From Semisulcospira habei (Eukaryota > Mollusca > Gastropoda > Semisulcospiridae), in contig BTPG01000002.1 of the NCBI GenBank assembly GCA_036245525.1, positions 167,793,501 to 167,857,500 of the forward strand: 64,000 nucleotides of DNA. The letters run 5' to 3'. Below are positions 40,091 to 50,389 of the stretch, piece by piece. Positions within the stretch are counted from its first letter, which is position 1. Every line of letters starts with the position of its first letter. The notes under the pieces were generated by a model that worked only from the letters and a program-made list of their open reading frames with translations, made no database searches and had not been told where the DNA came from. Both the position numbers and the translations under genes were made by a program.

Positions 40091-40252
40091 CGACGTTTCG
40101 GATCAAAGATCCTTCTTCTCACTGAACGTTTCAGATCAAAGATCCTTCTTCAAAGCCTCAGCAAGAAGGATCTTTGATCTGAAACATCGTGTTTCATGTT
40201 TCTAACTTAAAGGGGTTTCAACCTCTATATTCTGTTTTCCTAAATACTGCAT
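40091..40252. repeat. Palindromic element beyond D (remainder of the split foldback)
   Basis: GACGTTTCGGATCAAAGATC, then its relatives GTTTCAGATCAAAGATCC and the inverse GGATCTTTGATCTGAAAC, followed by GTTTCATGTTTCTAACTTAA, the inverse of the sequence at 32850-32868. Confidence 0.7.
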
Positions 40253-40336
40253 TGTTTCAAGAGGAAAAAGGTTCGCACCTGGTACTACCGTGCAAAGTTT
40301 ATCCTCCTTGTGCATGCAGCTACTGGTAATACTGAA

Positions 40337-40470
40337 CCCCTTCACTGCCCGTGCTGTCCAAGGAACATGGATATTTAGTGGTTTTAGCAAGAGGCATAGA
40401 TCCTCATGAGGATCTATACTTCTTGCTGTTAGGTGGGGTTCACATTTTGCTGACAGCTAAGGGGTGAAGC
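40337..40470. repeat. Foldback element (family H4)
   Basis: CCCCTTCACTGCCCGTGC at the left, AAGAGGCATAGATCCTCATG / AGGATCTATACTTCTTGCTG at the centre and CAGCTAAGGGGTGAA at the right. Confidence 0.55.
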
Positions 40471-40518
40471 AGTGAACCCCTTCACTGCCAGTGGACACAA
40501 ATGTTTCTGCCATCTTTG

Positions 40519-40742
40519 TTAATCCATATCATACTGAGACTAAAAGCTTCAAATTTGTGCACTGCCATATGCAAGCTACATTATAGTACTTACAGATAAG
40601 GATATAGACCAATGGCTTTAGTTCAAGGGTGGTGCCAGAATAGTTTGGCGCCTAGAGTCGCCAAGCTATTCTAGCACTACCCTTGAACTATTTTAGTCAA
40701 ACTTATTTCACATACTGGTGTATTCCGAATGATAAGGGTTAA
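40519..40742. repeat. TTAA-bounded foldback element (family H2)
   Basis: TTAA/TCCATATCATACTGAGAC to GAATGATAAGGG/TTAA. The central inverted core is AATAGTTTGGCGCC and CGCCAAGCTATTC. Confidence 0.62.
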
Positions 40743-40743
40743 T

Positions 40744-40925
40744 TCAACGCCAAAGAACCTCATTTTCCAAGGAACATGGATATGGTTTGAGCAAGAGGCA
40801 TAGATCCTCATGAACCCCAACTGTGGGGGCTCATGAGGATCTATACCTCTTGTTGTTAGGTGGGTTCAGATTTTGTTGACAGTTAAGGGGCTAAACCATC
40901 AGCAGCTGGATGCACAAAGGGGTTA
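40744..40925. repeat. Foldback element (family H4)
   Basis: AAGAGGCATAGATCCTCATG and CATGAGGATCTATACCTCTT enclose GAACCCCAACTGTGGGGGCTC. The right end is AAGGGGTTAA. Confidence 0.58.
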
Positions 40926-40993
40926 ATGGTGAACAGAAAACACGGATGACTCAATACGATGCAACACATGAACTAATCCAAAGAGCAGCTTAC

Positions 40994-41318
40994 CAATGTT
41001 AGAGTTCTCCAAAACAGTGCCCTCCAGTTTGGATGACACAAAATACGGATCATTGTCATTGATATCCTGTGGATGGACAGTCACCTCTGCAAACCCGTAA
41101 TTTGGATCTTTAGGCTCATCAGCTGCTACAACTGTAAACACATAGCTGGCCCGGCCACCTGTCTTCGTGTCACGATCAAGCTTGCCGATGAGAAAGAGCT
41201 GCCCTGTGCCACTGTCGATTTCGAAATACTTTGGACCCACTGTGTCGCCTGTTCCATAGCCCCGCAAAGAGAAACTGATCTGATTGGGTCGAGCCACATC
41301 AGCATCCGTAGCTGTCAT
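40994..41318 (-). CDS. CadN-like cadherin, exon 5
   Basis: Acceptor TTTTGCAG and donor ACATTG/GTAAGC. This is the longest exon here (325 nt). It covers almost a complete cadherin repeat: MTATDADVARPNQISFSL, then YFEIDSGTGQLFLIGKLDRD, YVFTVVAADEPKDPNYGFAE and HPQDINDNDPYFVSSKLEG, ending at VLENSNIG, the start of the next repeat. Calcium-ligand motifs DAD, LDRD and DINDND are all present. The exit phase is 1, matching the next exon. Confidence 0.92.
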
Positions 41319-41533
41319 CTGCAAAATGGGCAGGGACAAGAAGACATTAGTGTCCCCACTCAGGAAATGGTCCTTAGTCTGACGCTGGCCATTCTTGGCC
41401 CCCACACAGCAACAGTTCTTAGGCTGAGATCACCTGTTGTTGACCAACATGCAGCTGTGTGCAGACCAACAATGGCCGATGGCAGCCCCAGGACCGTTTA
41501 GAAATCCAGACCAAAAACGTGATGTCCAAGCAG

Positions 41534-41625
41534 TTAACCCTTTGGCTGTCCATAACTGTTTTTCTCGCGATGATTCTGACAGGAATCATTGCCTCAAAAA
41601 CTGCTATGGACAGCCAAAGGGTTAA
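41534..41625. repeat. TTAA-bounded foldback element (family H3), complete
   Basis: TTAA/CCCTTTGGCTGTCCAT at the left and ATGGACAGCCAAAGGG/TTAA at the right. The whole 92-bp element is one hairpin with ATGATTCTGACAGGAATCAT at the tip. The clearest copy for defining TIR and target. Confidence 0.7.
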
Positions 41626-41934
41626 AAATCCCAATGAAGAAAGCAACATGCTTAGAAATGACAATTACAATTGTCTTTTCTAAGCATATTGCTTTCTTTG
41701 TTGGGATTTTCTTTCCTAAGTCAGTGACATCAGCTCAATTAGCCTTGATATACAGTGGTGCTGCATCAACCTTGAGAGTTTTCAGAGAAGTGCCTGAAGA
41801 GTTTGGTGCCTGGGATGGCACCAAGTTAGTAAAGCACTACCTTCAACTATGATGGTAAAGGGTAAACAACAGACTAAGAAAGCACTACTCTTGAACTATT
41901 ATTAAACTATTACAGTCAGTTTCATCCCCCACAC

Positions 41935-42205
41935 CAACCCTCTGGCTGTCTGTAGCACTTTTTGTTGTGATGATTCCTGCAGGAATCATCATGACAAAAA
42001 GCGCTACCGACCGCTGAAAGGTTAGTTGGTACAAAGTTGGTCATGGTAAGAAGTGTTTTATTACAGCAATCTTAGTATTGTATGTATTAACATCGGACAC
42101 ACAAAAAAGGTTTAATCCTTTGATTGTTGATAATTTCTTTTTTTTTTTTTGTTTCTGCAGGACTGGAATCAACTAGACATACCGACAGCCAAACGGTAAA
42201 AAACT
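41935..42205. repeat. Two further family H3 foldback copies
   Basis: ACCCTCTGGCTGTCTGTAGC with ATGATTCCTGCAGGAATCAT at 41938-42025, and a more worn copy at 42112-42200 (GACAGCCAAACGGTAAA). Confidence 0.55.
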
Positions 42206-42284
42206 TGGGTAAATCTGAACTGTTTATCACAAAACATGTCACAGCAGATGCACAATTTGAAATATGTAGCTGTAAACCGATTTA

Positions 42285-42440
42285 ACCCCAAGGCTGCATT
42301 TTCAAATGTTGGAGGTGTCAACTAACAACTATGTGCCAGTTGCAAGAGACGGATTGACCATGAAAATTGAAAGGTAGTGCCAGACAAGCTTGACACCTAA
42401 TACCACCAAGTTCTGGCACTACCCTTGAATTGTGAACTCT
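42285..42440. repeat. Foldback element (family H1, degraded)
   Basis: TTTAACCCCAAGGCTGCATT at the left. AAGGTAGTGCCAGACAAGCT and AGTTCTGGCACTACCCTTGA form the arms. Confidence 0.5.
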
Positions 42441-42989
42441 GCTGAGCTTGTGGGCAAGGTTATTGAATTGAGCTCGAGACACAGTGGCTTATGAAAATCT
42501 AAGCTTCTTGTTGGAATCGATCATCCATGTTAACTTCAGCAGACTAAGAAAGTAGTCAGAATTAACTGAAAATGGCGTTGACACATTCTGCTATAAACCT
42601 TTAATCTGTAAGAGGCACAAAATCTCATGAGCCAGGGCAGATGAGATTTGGTGCCTCTCGTTAGCGGAGATCGTCCACATTTACATCACTACTCAATTCA
42701 ATTTTTCAAAAAATTATTTATTCTTTAAATGGCAATTACAGTTTTGTGGACAGGGGGAAAGGGGGGGACAATAAAAATAAAAATCATTCAATAAACATTA
42801 ATTAATATCAAGAAATTCTAATATCACATTTGTACATGCTACACTAAATCTGTAAGACTTATAATACCAGGGCTCCCAATACAAATTCTTAAAAATCCCT
42901 GAAAAAAAATACAGTCGTCGGATTTGAGCACGCGCGAGTGTTATTTTCAGAGTATAGTGTTACTTTTATAGTATAGACTGTGTTAATAA

Positions 42990-44290
42990 GAGGATACTAA
43001 AATCTATAATGAATGAATCAATAAAGACGTGCTGCAGTATGATTTGGATCACTTGCAAGAGTGGTCCGACACATGGGATTTGCATTTTAATGTACAGAAA
43101 TGTAAGGTCTTGCATGCTGGAAGAAACAATCCTGAACATGATTACTAAAAAGGTGGTATCTTGTGAGGAGGAAAGGGACTTGGGTGTGGAAAAAGTTCTA
43201 TCTTTTGATCCCCATATTCAGAACTGTATCAATAAGGCCAACAAAACGGTTGGAGTAGTTAAGAGAGCCTTTAATTATTTGGATAAGGACTCTTTAGGCC
43301 CCGCCACACAGGCCGGTTGTGCCCCGATTTTGAAGCCGATTCCGATCCGATTGCGATCGGATGACGTCAATTATCCGATCCGGTCCCAATCGGCTGGGAA
43401 TCGGGTGTCTAGAACCTGCTTTATTTTTCCGATCCAAATCGGTCCCTATCGTAAGCTTCAACCAATCAGAGCGCGTCTCGCAAAGCACGTCGTTTCAGCA
43501 CGGTTTGCAAATGGCTGAACACGCCTGTTGTGATCAGTACCCCCGCTGTTGCCGCTGATGTTTCGCACGCCTCTTCCCGAATATGATGCAAAACTGCTGA
43601 TAATGCAAGCACATCATCATCACTGTCAAAACTAGCAGTCATTTTGCAGAACAGGTACGACTTTGTTCTTCAGTTCAAACCGGTCGGCTAAACAAGTCGG
43701 GACTTCAAATGTCAGTGTGGCAGTGCTCAAGTTTTTTAGTCCGGCCCGATTCGAAAACTGATTGGGAACCGGCCTCAAAACCGGGCTCGTGTAGCGGGGC
43801 CTTTTCAGTAAACTGTATAAAGCACTAGTCAGACCACATTTAGAATACGCAAACACTGTACGGTACCCAGGTTTAAAGAGACAATCAGTTGCACTCGAAA
43901 GGGTACAGAGACGAGCAACAAAGCTAGTTAAAGAATGTAGAAATATGATTTACATAGACAGACTCAAATATTTTGGACTACACTCCTTACGTGGACATAG
44001 AATACGTGGAGACTTAATCCAAGCTTTTAAAATTTATAATGGTATCGACGACCTAAATTGAAACAACTTTTTTGGCAGCACCGTTTAGTGACAGAACCCG
44101 AAACTCTGAAGGGAAAATCTCTGCATAGCATTGCAACACAAACCTGCTGAAGTTTTGTTTTTCTAACAAATTGGCCATTGCCTCTGGAATGAATTATCAG
44201 TTTCAGTCATAAAAAGCACCTAATATAAATTCTTTTAAAAACCAACTGGATGAATTAGCAAAAGAGATTTTCTACTGCTATGATGAATGA
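42990..44290 (+). pseudogene. LINE reverse transcriptase fragment, split by a MITE
   Basis: Plus-strand peptide pieces: DLDHLQEWSDTWDLHFNVQ, KCKVLHAGRNNPEHDY, HIQNCINKANKTVGVVKRA, NYLDKDSL, then after the MITE SKLYKALVRPHLEYANT and RQSVALERVQRRATKLV, and YIDRLKYFGLHSLRGHR. This is the palm-thumb to C-terminal part of a non-LTR reverse transcriptase, CR1/Jockey-like. Frameshifts and stops are present. Confidence 0.75.
43296..43803. mobile_element. MITE with GGCCCCGC ends inside the LINE
   Basis: Left GGCCCCGCCACACAGGCCGG; right, inverted, GGCCCCGCTACACGAGCCCG. Flanks are TTA and TTT. The LINE frame resumes just beyond (LYKAL). A GG start and a near-TTA target are typical of PIF/Harbinger MITEs. 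About 0.5 kb, no coding capacity. Confidence 0.72.
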
Positions 44291-45108
44291 TTTGTAGGAA
44301 AAATTGCATGCATAACGGACCCATAAAGTAATTAAAGAAAGAAAGGACATTTACAGAGGCCTCACGGCTTATTTTCTCCTCACACTACTACTAGTCTTAT
44401 GACAGCCTGGCCAACAGTGTGACACTTCAACACCGGCTGTTGTTAAAAATGGTGCACCGCACACACCAAGCGGCCAATGGTGCCACAGTTCCAGTTCCAT
44501 TTATTATCACACTCTTTGTCTATATCCTTTGCTCTGCTAGAATTCTTCTCGACGATGTCACGTGACATGTTTGCGACGTGATCGAAATGGCGGTAGCCAT
44601 GAGGTGCGCGCGCATCGGTAACTTCTGGCCGCGTTCCGCTAACTTCTGTCGTCTGCTCTCAGACTCTGGCTGCGACTCGCAGTTCACCGTATTTTCATTA
44701 TTTTAATTCCCCCCTGGACAATTTTTTTTCGCGGGTCGCAGGACAATTTCGCGGAAATGACATTTGGTTTTTCGCAGAAATCCGCGAAACCGTGGGTAAT
44801 TGGGAGCCCTGAATACTAAGATTAAGACATTAAACCTCCAGACACAAAAACATTAATAAATATTATTCAATACTAAAACATTCTAAATTCTATGAAGATC
44901 ACACAAACTTAACTCAAACATTATCAAAAACTTAAACAGCAATATTAACAACATTAAAAATAAATAAATAAATAAATAAAATAAAATAAATAGATATAAG
45001 TAGATATTTATCACATATCATTGAACATATTTATGTCTTACTTTCCACTTACACCCTCTACAACCGTCCATCCAGGCCAGCGATACCCACGTGATGAAAC
45101 TGTGTAAA

Positions 45109-45109
<1 letters not shown>

Positions 45110-45149
<40 letters not shown>

Positions 45150-45172
45150 CACAAACACACACACACACTTTT
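45110..45172. repeat. CA microsatellite
   Basis: Imperfect CA repeat of about 60 bases with a few CG/CAA interruptions. Confidence 0.9.
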
Positions 45173-45185
45173 AACAGCCTATGTA

Positions 45186-45347
45186 GATTTACAAATTATT
45201 TAAGAGTCGGACAGCAACAGAGATGAAAGACAGTTTCCTGCGGTTGGTTTTACATGATGGTTGTCTGTATCGGCGGCCAGACGGGAGCAATTCAAAGAGG
45301 TCTTTCATCACATGAGCATCACTAGCCAGGATGGAAGTAGCTTTCTT
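45186..45347 (-). pseudogene. LINE ORF2 C-terminal fragment adjoining exon 4
   Basis: Directly after the exon 4 donor the frame continues as KKATSILASDAHVMKDLFEL, LPSGRRYRQPSCKTN, SFISVAVRLLNN and a stop. The FELLPSGRRYR...SF...AVRLLN pattern matches the fragment at 29030 and is typical of the end of non-LTR ORF2 proteins. It is in frame with the cadherin exon, so failure to splice here would give a truncated cadherin with a LINE-derived tail. Confidence 0.65.
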
Positions 45348-45353
45348 ACTCAC

Positions 45354-45533
45354 ATTGAGAAGAGACAGACGGTTGCTTGGGGTCCACCTGTCATCTTCTT
45401 CAACAAGATTATTCACGCTTCCTTGCTGTGGAGTGATCACTGGCAAGTTGTCATTGATGTCATTCACAGTCACAGAGACAGTAGTTGTGGCACTGTACTG
45501 CCCATCAAATGCTTGCAATGTCAATGTAAAGAC
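45354..45533 (-). CDS. CadN-like cadherin, exon 4
   Basis: Acceptor CTTTTTACAG and donor CTCAAT/GTGAGT. The 180-nt exon is phase 0 at both ends and reads VFTLTLQAFDGQYSATTT, then VNDINDNLPVITPQ and VEEDDRWTPSNRLSLLN. This completes one repeat and starts the next; LLN joins MTATDAD of the following exon. The open frame continues past the donor into a LINE-derived tail (45186-45347), so the donor, not the end of the open frame, is taken as the exon end. Confidence 0.88.
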
Positions 45534-45587
45534 CTGTAAAAAGAAAAGGCACCAGAATTAACTGTGGATAATAGGACAGGAAGAACC

Positions 45588-45655
45588 CAATGCGCAAAAG
45601 GCCATCGGGCCGGCGTCGGCCTAATGGCCTTTGTGCAAAGGGCATAGAGCTGAAG
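45588..45655. repeat. Short palindrome
   Basis: ATGCGCAAAAGGCCATCGGG and CTAATGGCCTTTGTGCAAAG form a hairpin about 55 nt upstream (in the gene) of exon 4. Not one of the TTAA families. Confidence 0.5.
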
Positions 45656-45823
45656 GGGTCAACTTTGCTACATTTAAGTGTAAATCTACTTGAATCCCTC
45701 AGGTGTGAATTCACCCAGTGTAGCTTTCATCTGGTGGGATTCCAAACATATTTAGAAGTAAATCTATTATGAATGAGCATAAATTTTAGTGTAAAAGTAC
45801 CCAAATCCATCCAACTGAGAAAT

Positions 45824-46045
45824 GAATTTTTCAATTAAAATGCATTTTTTTGAAAAATACTTACCGATGGTATTACACTTAGGAAATGGCTCTTAGCTGG
45901 CCTAATTTTAGCCAAATTTTGGTTGTGTCCGTATAAGGGGGTGTTGGCAGGAGTGGGGCGCCATAGACCATGCCAAACCCGAATAGCCTCCCCTTACTCA
46001 CATCCGGTACAAGATTACCCAGCATACCCCAGTTTAGTTCTTAGC
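45824..46045. repeat. 3' inverted terminal repeat of E
   Basis: CTTACCGATGGTATTACACT, TTAGCTGGCCTAATTTTAGC, GGAGTGGGGCGCCATAGACC and CAGCATACCCCAGTTTAG. Inverse copy at 52462-52663. Confidence 0.85.
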
Positions 46046-46049
46046 GAAC

Positions 46050-46185
46050 TGCGGCAAGCGGGGCCGGAGGGAGGGACCTTCGAGTAATACCATCGGTAAG
46101 TATTTTTCAAAAAAATGCATTTTAATTGAAAAATTCATTTGTTTTCTCAAAACACATTACCGATGGTATTACACTTAGGAAGAAT
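46050..46185. repeat. Conserved block and internal complementary region of E
   Basis: GGCAAGCGGGGCCGGAGGGA, AGTAATACCATCGGTAAG, then CATTTGTTTTCTCAAAACAC and ATTACCGATGGTATTACACT. Confidence 0.82.
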
Positions 46186-46279
46186 CACAAAGAGGAGGTG
46201 GGTGCCGCTATAGCGCCCCTACTGCCAACCCCATTGCCCACAAACTCGCCCTCCTGCAGCACACTCCCGATAATTTTAG

Positions 46280-47310
46280 CTAAGATACCTGCGGCGCCTA
46301 GGGCGCCGGGAGGGAGTGTTGCGCTGCTGCGGTGTCTCCCACCAGCGAGAGGCTCTGTCGCTGGGAGGAGAGGTCCCTCAGGTAGCAGCGGGCGAAAGTG
46401 GACTCCGCTCGCCATCTCATAGCCGCCACAAGACTTTGACTGCACCGGTGCTGTCGCAGCGGAACTTGCGGCCATGGCTCTGACCTCGTGCGCCGCGTTG
46501 TGCAACATGTGGCATCGACAGGTCAACGTCCTGGCAGGCCGGGCGGATAACTCCCCGGAACCAGGAGGAGCAGGTCTGGCTGAGATACCACGTCTACCTG
46601 TGGACAGAGGGAGAAAACAGGTGTGTGCGTCCCCCTGCGCCAGCTTGGTCCGGCGCAGGTACACACAGAAGACTCTCACTGGTTCCTATTGTCTGGGCTA
46701 CTGAGTGGAATCTGACACTCGTACGGGCAGACAGACATAGACTGTTTGGCAGCCAAGGTGACCACGACTTGGCCCTGAAGGCTGGTACCGTAGTAGTTGC
46801 ACGGCGCCTTCCGTCCGTAACAGCCAGCCATCTGTGTGTGTGTGACGACAGCGCGTACGGATACTGACCCTGGAAGAGGTAAGGCTGTCACCGGGTTTTG
46901 AAGTCTGTTCTCCCGGGTGGCACCCAACACGCGCAGGGCGAAACAACTGTCGCCGTCATGTAGGCCGCGTCTCGTCCAGGCAGATGTGTCAGGTAGCTGT
47001 AGCATGAACCGGTCGACTGGCACTGCCAGCCACCCGGGTGTGTGGACAGCGTGCATAGCAGTGAGCCTGGAGGTTGAGTCAAGGACTGCCCTGAAGCTCT
47101 CCTCCTTGAAACATCCGTCAGGCGCGTCATGTGCCGGGTTCCAACAGACGAGGTTGAGATCCCGTAAGCCCCCAAGGTAGAACTTGGTCCCTGCGCAGCA
47201 CAGCGGGGCATTCCAAGCGAAGGGAGCCTCTGAAGTGAGGTTTTGCCGCTACCCGGGTCTGATGAGCGAAATCGCCTGTAGGAGTCGGCGATCATGGTGA
47301 GATAGACCTG
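46280..47310 (-). pseudogene. Tyrosine recombinase remains of E
   Basis: Pieces include CVYLRRTKLAQGDAHTCFLP, AAHEVRAMAASSAA (HxxR box) and MIADSYRRFRSSDPGSGK. Many frameshifts; the Tyr region is scrambled (PLLPEGPLLPATEPL is the shifted frame of the FYLRDL stretch). Confidence 0.68.
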
Positions 47311-50300
47311 AACGGTGAAAGGGGGCCGTCCTTAGGAGATGAAAACCCCCGAGGAAGCACCCTGCCAGCTGGGGCTTCGTCCAGTTCGGAAGGAAGAAGG
47401 TTGTCATTCCCGTCACACAGCGCTCGTCATCTACCCTCGCAACTCGACTGGTTGATGGTCTGCGGGTTGTCTCGGTAGCACCTATGGCCGCCGTAGGAAG
47501 CCTCTGTGGAAGAGGGCTTGCTGCCCAATCTCCGGGTGCGCACCTACATCCACCAAGCTGCAACACAAGTAATGGCGGACAACCAAGCGTACAATTCGGC
47601 ATGCAATCTCGATGGCGAGCAGTGGAGCTGGAAGATCTGGCCACAGCGACGCCTCCCCGCGCGGCAGGCCTCCAGCGCACTAGCCTCTCCCAAATACGCC
47701 CTCCTTCTCCAAGCAGAGGAGGTGGTAGGTTGAACGGTGATCCCCTAGTAAGTCATCCGTCCTAAGAGAGCTGAAGAAGGGACTGAGAGTCCCTCCTACA
47801 CTGCCCTGCTCCCGTCTACTGGGAGTCCCACTCGAACAGGACGACCACGCACTCCATCCTCGACGGAATCCCGGCGAAGAAAACACGTAGTACCTGTCCC
47901 GTAGCGTCGGCCCTCTAGTCGACGGCGAAGTGGGCATGATCCCAGCCTACCGCCCGGCTTGCCAACTGGTTACGACTTCGAAACTCGAGTTGTCCCAGGT
48001 CCTGGAGGCGCACCGCTGCTCTCAGGTCTTTGTCTGGTATCTGCCGAGATGACGAGGCACTTGTGTCGAGACGAAGGACGAAGATCGTGCTCCAATCTAC
48101 CGTCTAGTGTAAGAGCTGCGTCGACCCTACTGCCACAGGCCCGAGCGCAACGACCTCTCAGGAACTAATTCCTGCCAAGTTGTCCCGTCTAACTCCCTGT
48201 ACTTGCGCCCCCGGCCGCAGGATCCACCGCGCCGAATGGGTAACTCCCTGAAGGCGCTACCGAGGGTAAGTCCATCCGCTCCGGTCCGGCGCTGCAGCCT
48301 GCCGGAACTCCAAGTTGCCGCCACCCAGGGAAGCGAACGCTTCCGCTAGGTCCCGACGCTGTCGTCTAAGGAGGCGACAAGCGTGCCTGGTCACCGCTGA
48401 CTACGGCCAGGCCCAAGCGAAGAGTAGCACCCCGTCGGGGAAAGGAAGCGCTGAGCCGCAAGTCATCTCAGGCGGAGCTAATCTGAACTGTGTGCATACC
48501 CCCGAAGAAGACGTCGTCCGCAGTGAAGTCTGTCGGACCAGTCCGCCACCCGCGCTGACCTCTATCCCTCGCGCGCCTGGAGTATGCTGTCCCTGACGTT
48601 CACAGGAGAGTGCCGTTGGCGTCCCGTCGCCGCCTCCGTCTCTCGGATGTAAGTCGCCCAATCCGGTGCATCGGACGAACCGCGCCTCCGCGGAAGAGTG
48701 GTCCCTGCCAATCCTGTCTGACGGGCCACAGTGTTTTAAGAAGGCTGCTACATCCGGCGGCGCCCGCAGCGTGAATCAGCTGAGTGACAGGCCTTGCAAG
48801 CCTCCTTGTCGGTCTGTCCAGGGGGCCAAGAAGTTCTCCACAGCGCGGTGTCCTGCGTGGCCGACTCTCCACTCAGCCGCGCGTAATCGATCAGGACGGA
48901 CGCAGCAACCGTTGGCAGCGGAAGAAGTAGGATCCAGCTGAAGCCACCAGCGCCTCCCCCGGCGCCCTGAAGCGGAGACAGAAGCCGACCAGAAGGGGCA
49001 GGGACTTGAATGCTTGGACGCGATGAGGGGACCTGCGTAGTCCCCGGCTCGAGTAGACTCTCCTGTAAATCTTCGCAGTAGACGGCAAACGCAAGACCTC
49101 TCGGAACCGCGAGCGTAGCGACGTAGAGAAGCTAACCTCGTCCAGCCACGGCGAATGACGTCCTCTGGCGTCCAGCGGGAACCATATGTTCCCCCCGCAG
49201 GCGAAGGGATGTCCAACCCCTCCGAAGTCCGGGGAACTCCGGCCGGCGGCGATCCAACGAAGGCGGACCCCGCACTTGGAAGGAACAACGTAGTCTCAGG
49301 GGGCCGCTCCCCCGAACGGTGGCGAAAACTCGGAGAGCCCGTCTTTCCCTTGCGTAGCGAGCCATGGAACTGGGACGGCGTCTCCTGTTCCTCTCGTACC
49401 CCTGGCTTCTGTGAGGCGAGTCCCTGCTTCCGAAGGGGAACTGAAGATCATGAGCGAACGCCGGAACCCGGATCCCATCGTGAGGTCGTCTCTTCTGCAC
49501 TGCATCTAGAGCGGCTCTCGTCTGCATGGTCGGCGCGAGGCGTGGCCCAACATCACCGAGCCGGGGATCCTGCAGTGCGAAGTGCAGTGGTCCTGTAGCC
49601 CTTGCGGTCGCCACAAGCCATAAAAAACTGGTGAGCAGCCCGGGCGAGGGCGCCCAACCTAATAATAAGAAAAATTAAATTAATCAATGCTTAATGCATG
49701 AGTACAATTTGATTGTAATAGCCCTTAAGGGATAATCAAGTTATTGAATTAGATTAAAATATGGGAGACAGAATACCCCTCTGTTTTCTCATCTCTATTG
49801 CCCAAAGCAAAGAATCGGATTAGAGGTTCCAGGAACCTAACCTTGGAAGGATAAGAGGTGTCGCGCCCCAGCGGCCTGGCGAACCGCTGAGCCGCTGGGA
49901 AAGCAACCTTTTAACCCCTGTGTCGCGCACCACGATAAACGTACATACTCATACGTGTTTGCTACCGCACCCACATGCTCTCACAGACCCTAGACACTGT
50001 CCAGCGCCTGAGAAGCCGAGCAGTCACTTCTGCATGTCCGTTTACGACTTGTCGTCTGGCCCGGGACTGGAAGCATCGTAGGTACGGTAGCCGACGCCAG
50101 CCCTCCGCAGTCAGAGACTACAAGCTTACTGGGCCGGGGCGCCTAGGTCACTGCCGTTGACATGGGCCCCACCTTAATGCTCTGGCCACCTGCCGTTTGT
50201 CCACTCTGGCCTGCGGAAGGACAGTGGAGCGGGTCACTCTTGAGGCCGGGTCCCGGGCCGGTGGAAGAATCATTGGTTTAGCCATGCCAGTAGAGGTTGT

Positions 50301-50380
50301 CAGCTACCTCTCCTGCTGACCAGAGCCCAGAACAAGGTATCTTGTGCTTTACAGGTCCGGGACCACTTTGGGTCCCACCT
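47310..50380 (-). pseudogene. Polyprotein/gag region of E, unreadable
   Basis: By position this should hold the MT-like, RNase H, RT and gag core. I could not find YLDD, SDNST or other signature motifs in any frame. A 150-bp A/T-rich stretch (49655-49800) is foreign to the GC-rich surroundings. Open frames here are short and on both strands. Confidence 0.4.
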
Positions 50381-50389
50381 TAAAACACT

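Larger units (their letters stand above)
42869..44812. mobile_element. TIR element with CAGGGCTCCCAAT ends
   Basis: Left end CAGGGCTCCCAATAC; the right end, inverted, is CAGGGCTCCCAATTAC. AATAC flanks both sides (42864-42868 and 44813-44817), a probable 5-bp target duplication. Length 1.94 kb. CAG ends are seen in several cut-and-paste superfamilies; none is assigned. It contains a LINE fragment, itself split by a MITE. No transposase frame. Confidence 0.62.

Noticed and set aside
45189..45524. Whole open frame 45189-45524 as cadherin exon
   Set aside because: Phase with the next exon works only with the donor at 45353; the remainder matches LINE ORF2 C-termini.
48300..49620. Overlapping long open frames on both strands in E as real genes
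   Set aside because: High GC keeps both strands open; no domain motifs; position corresponds to the decayed polyprotein of E.
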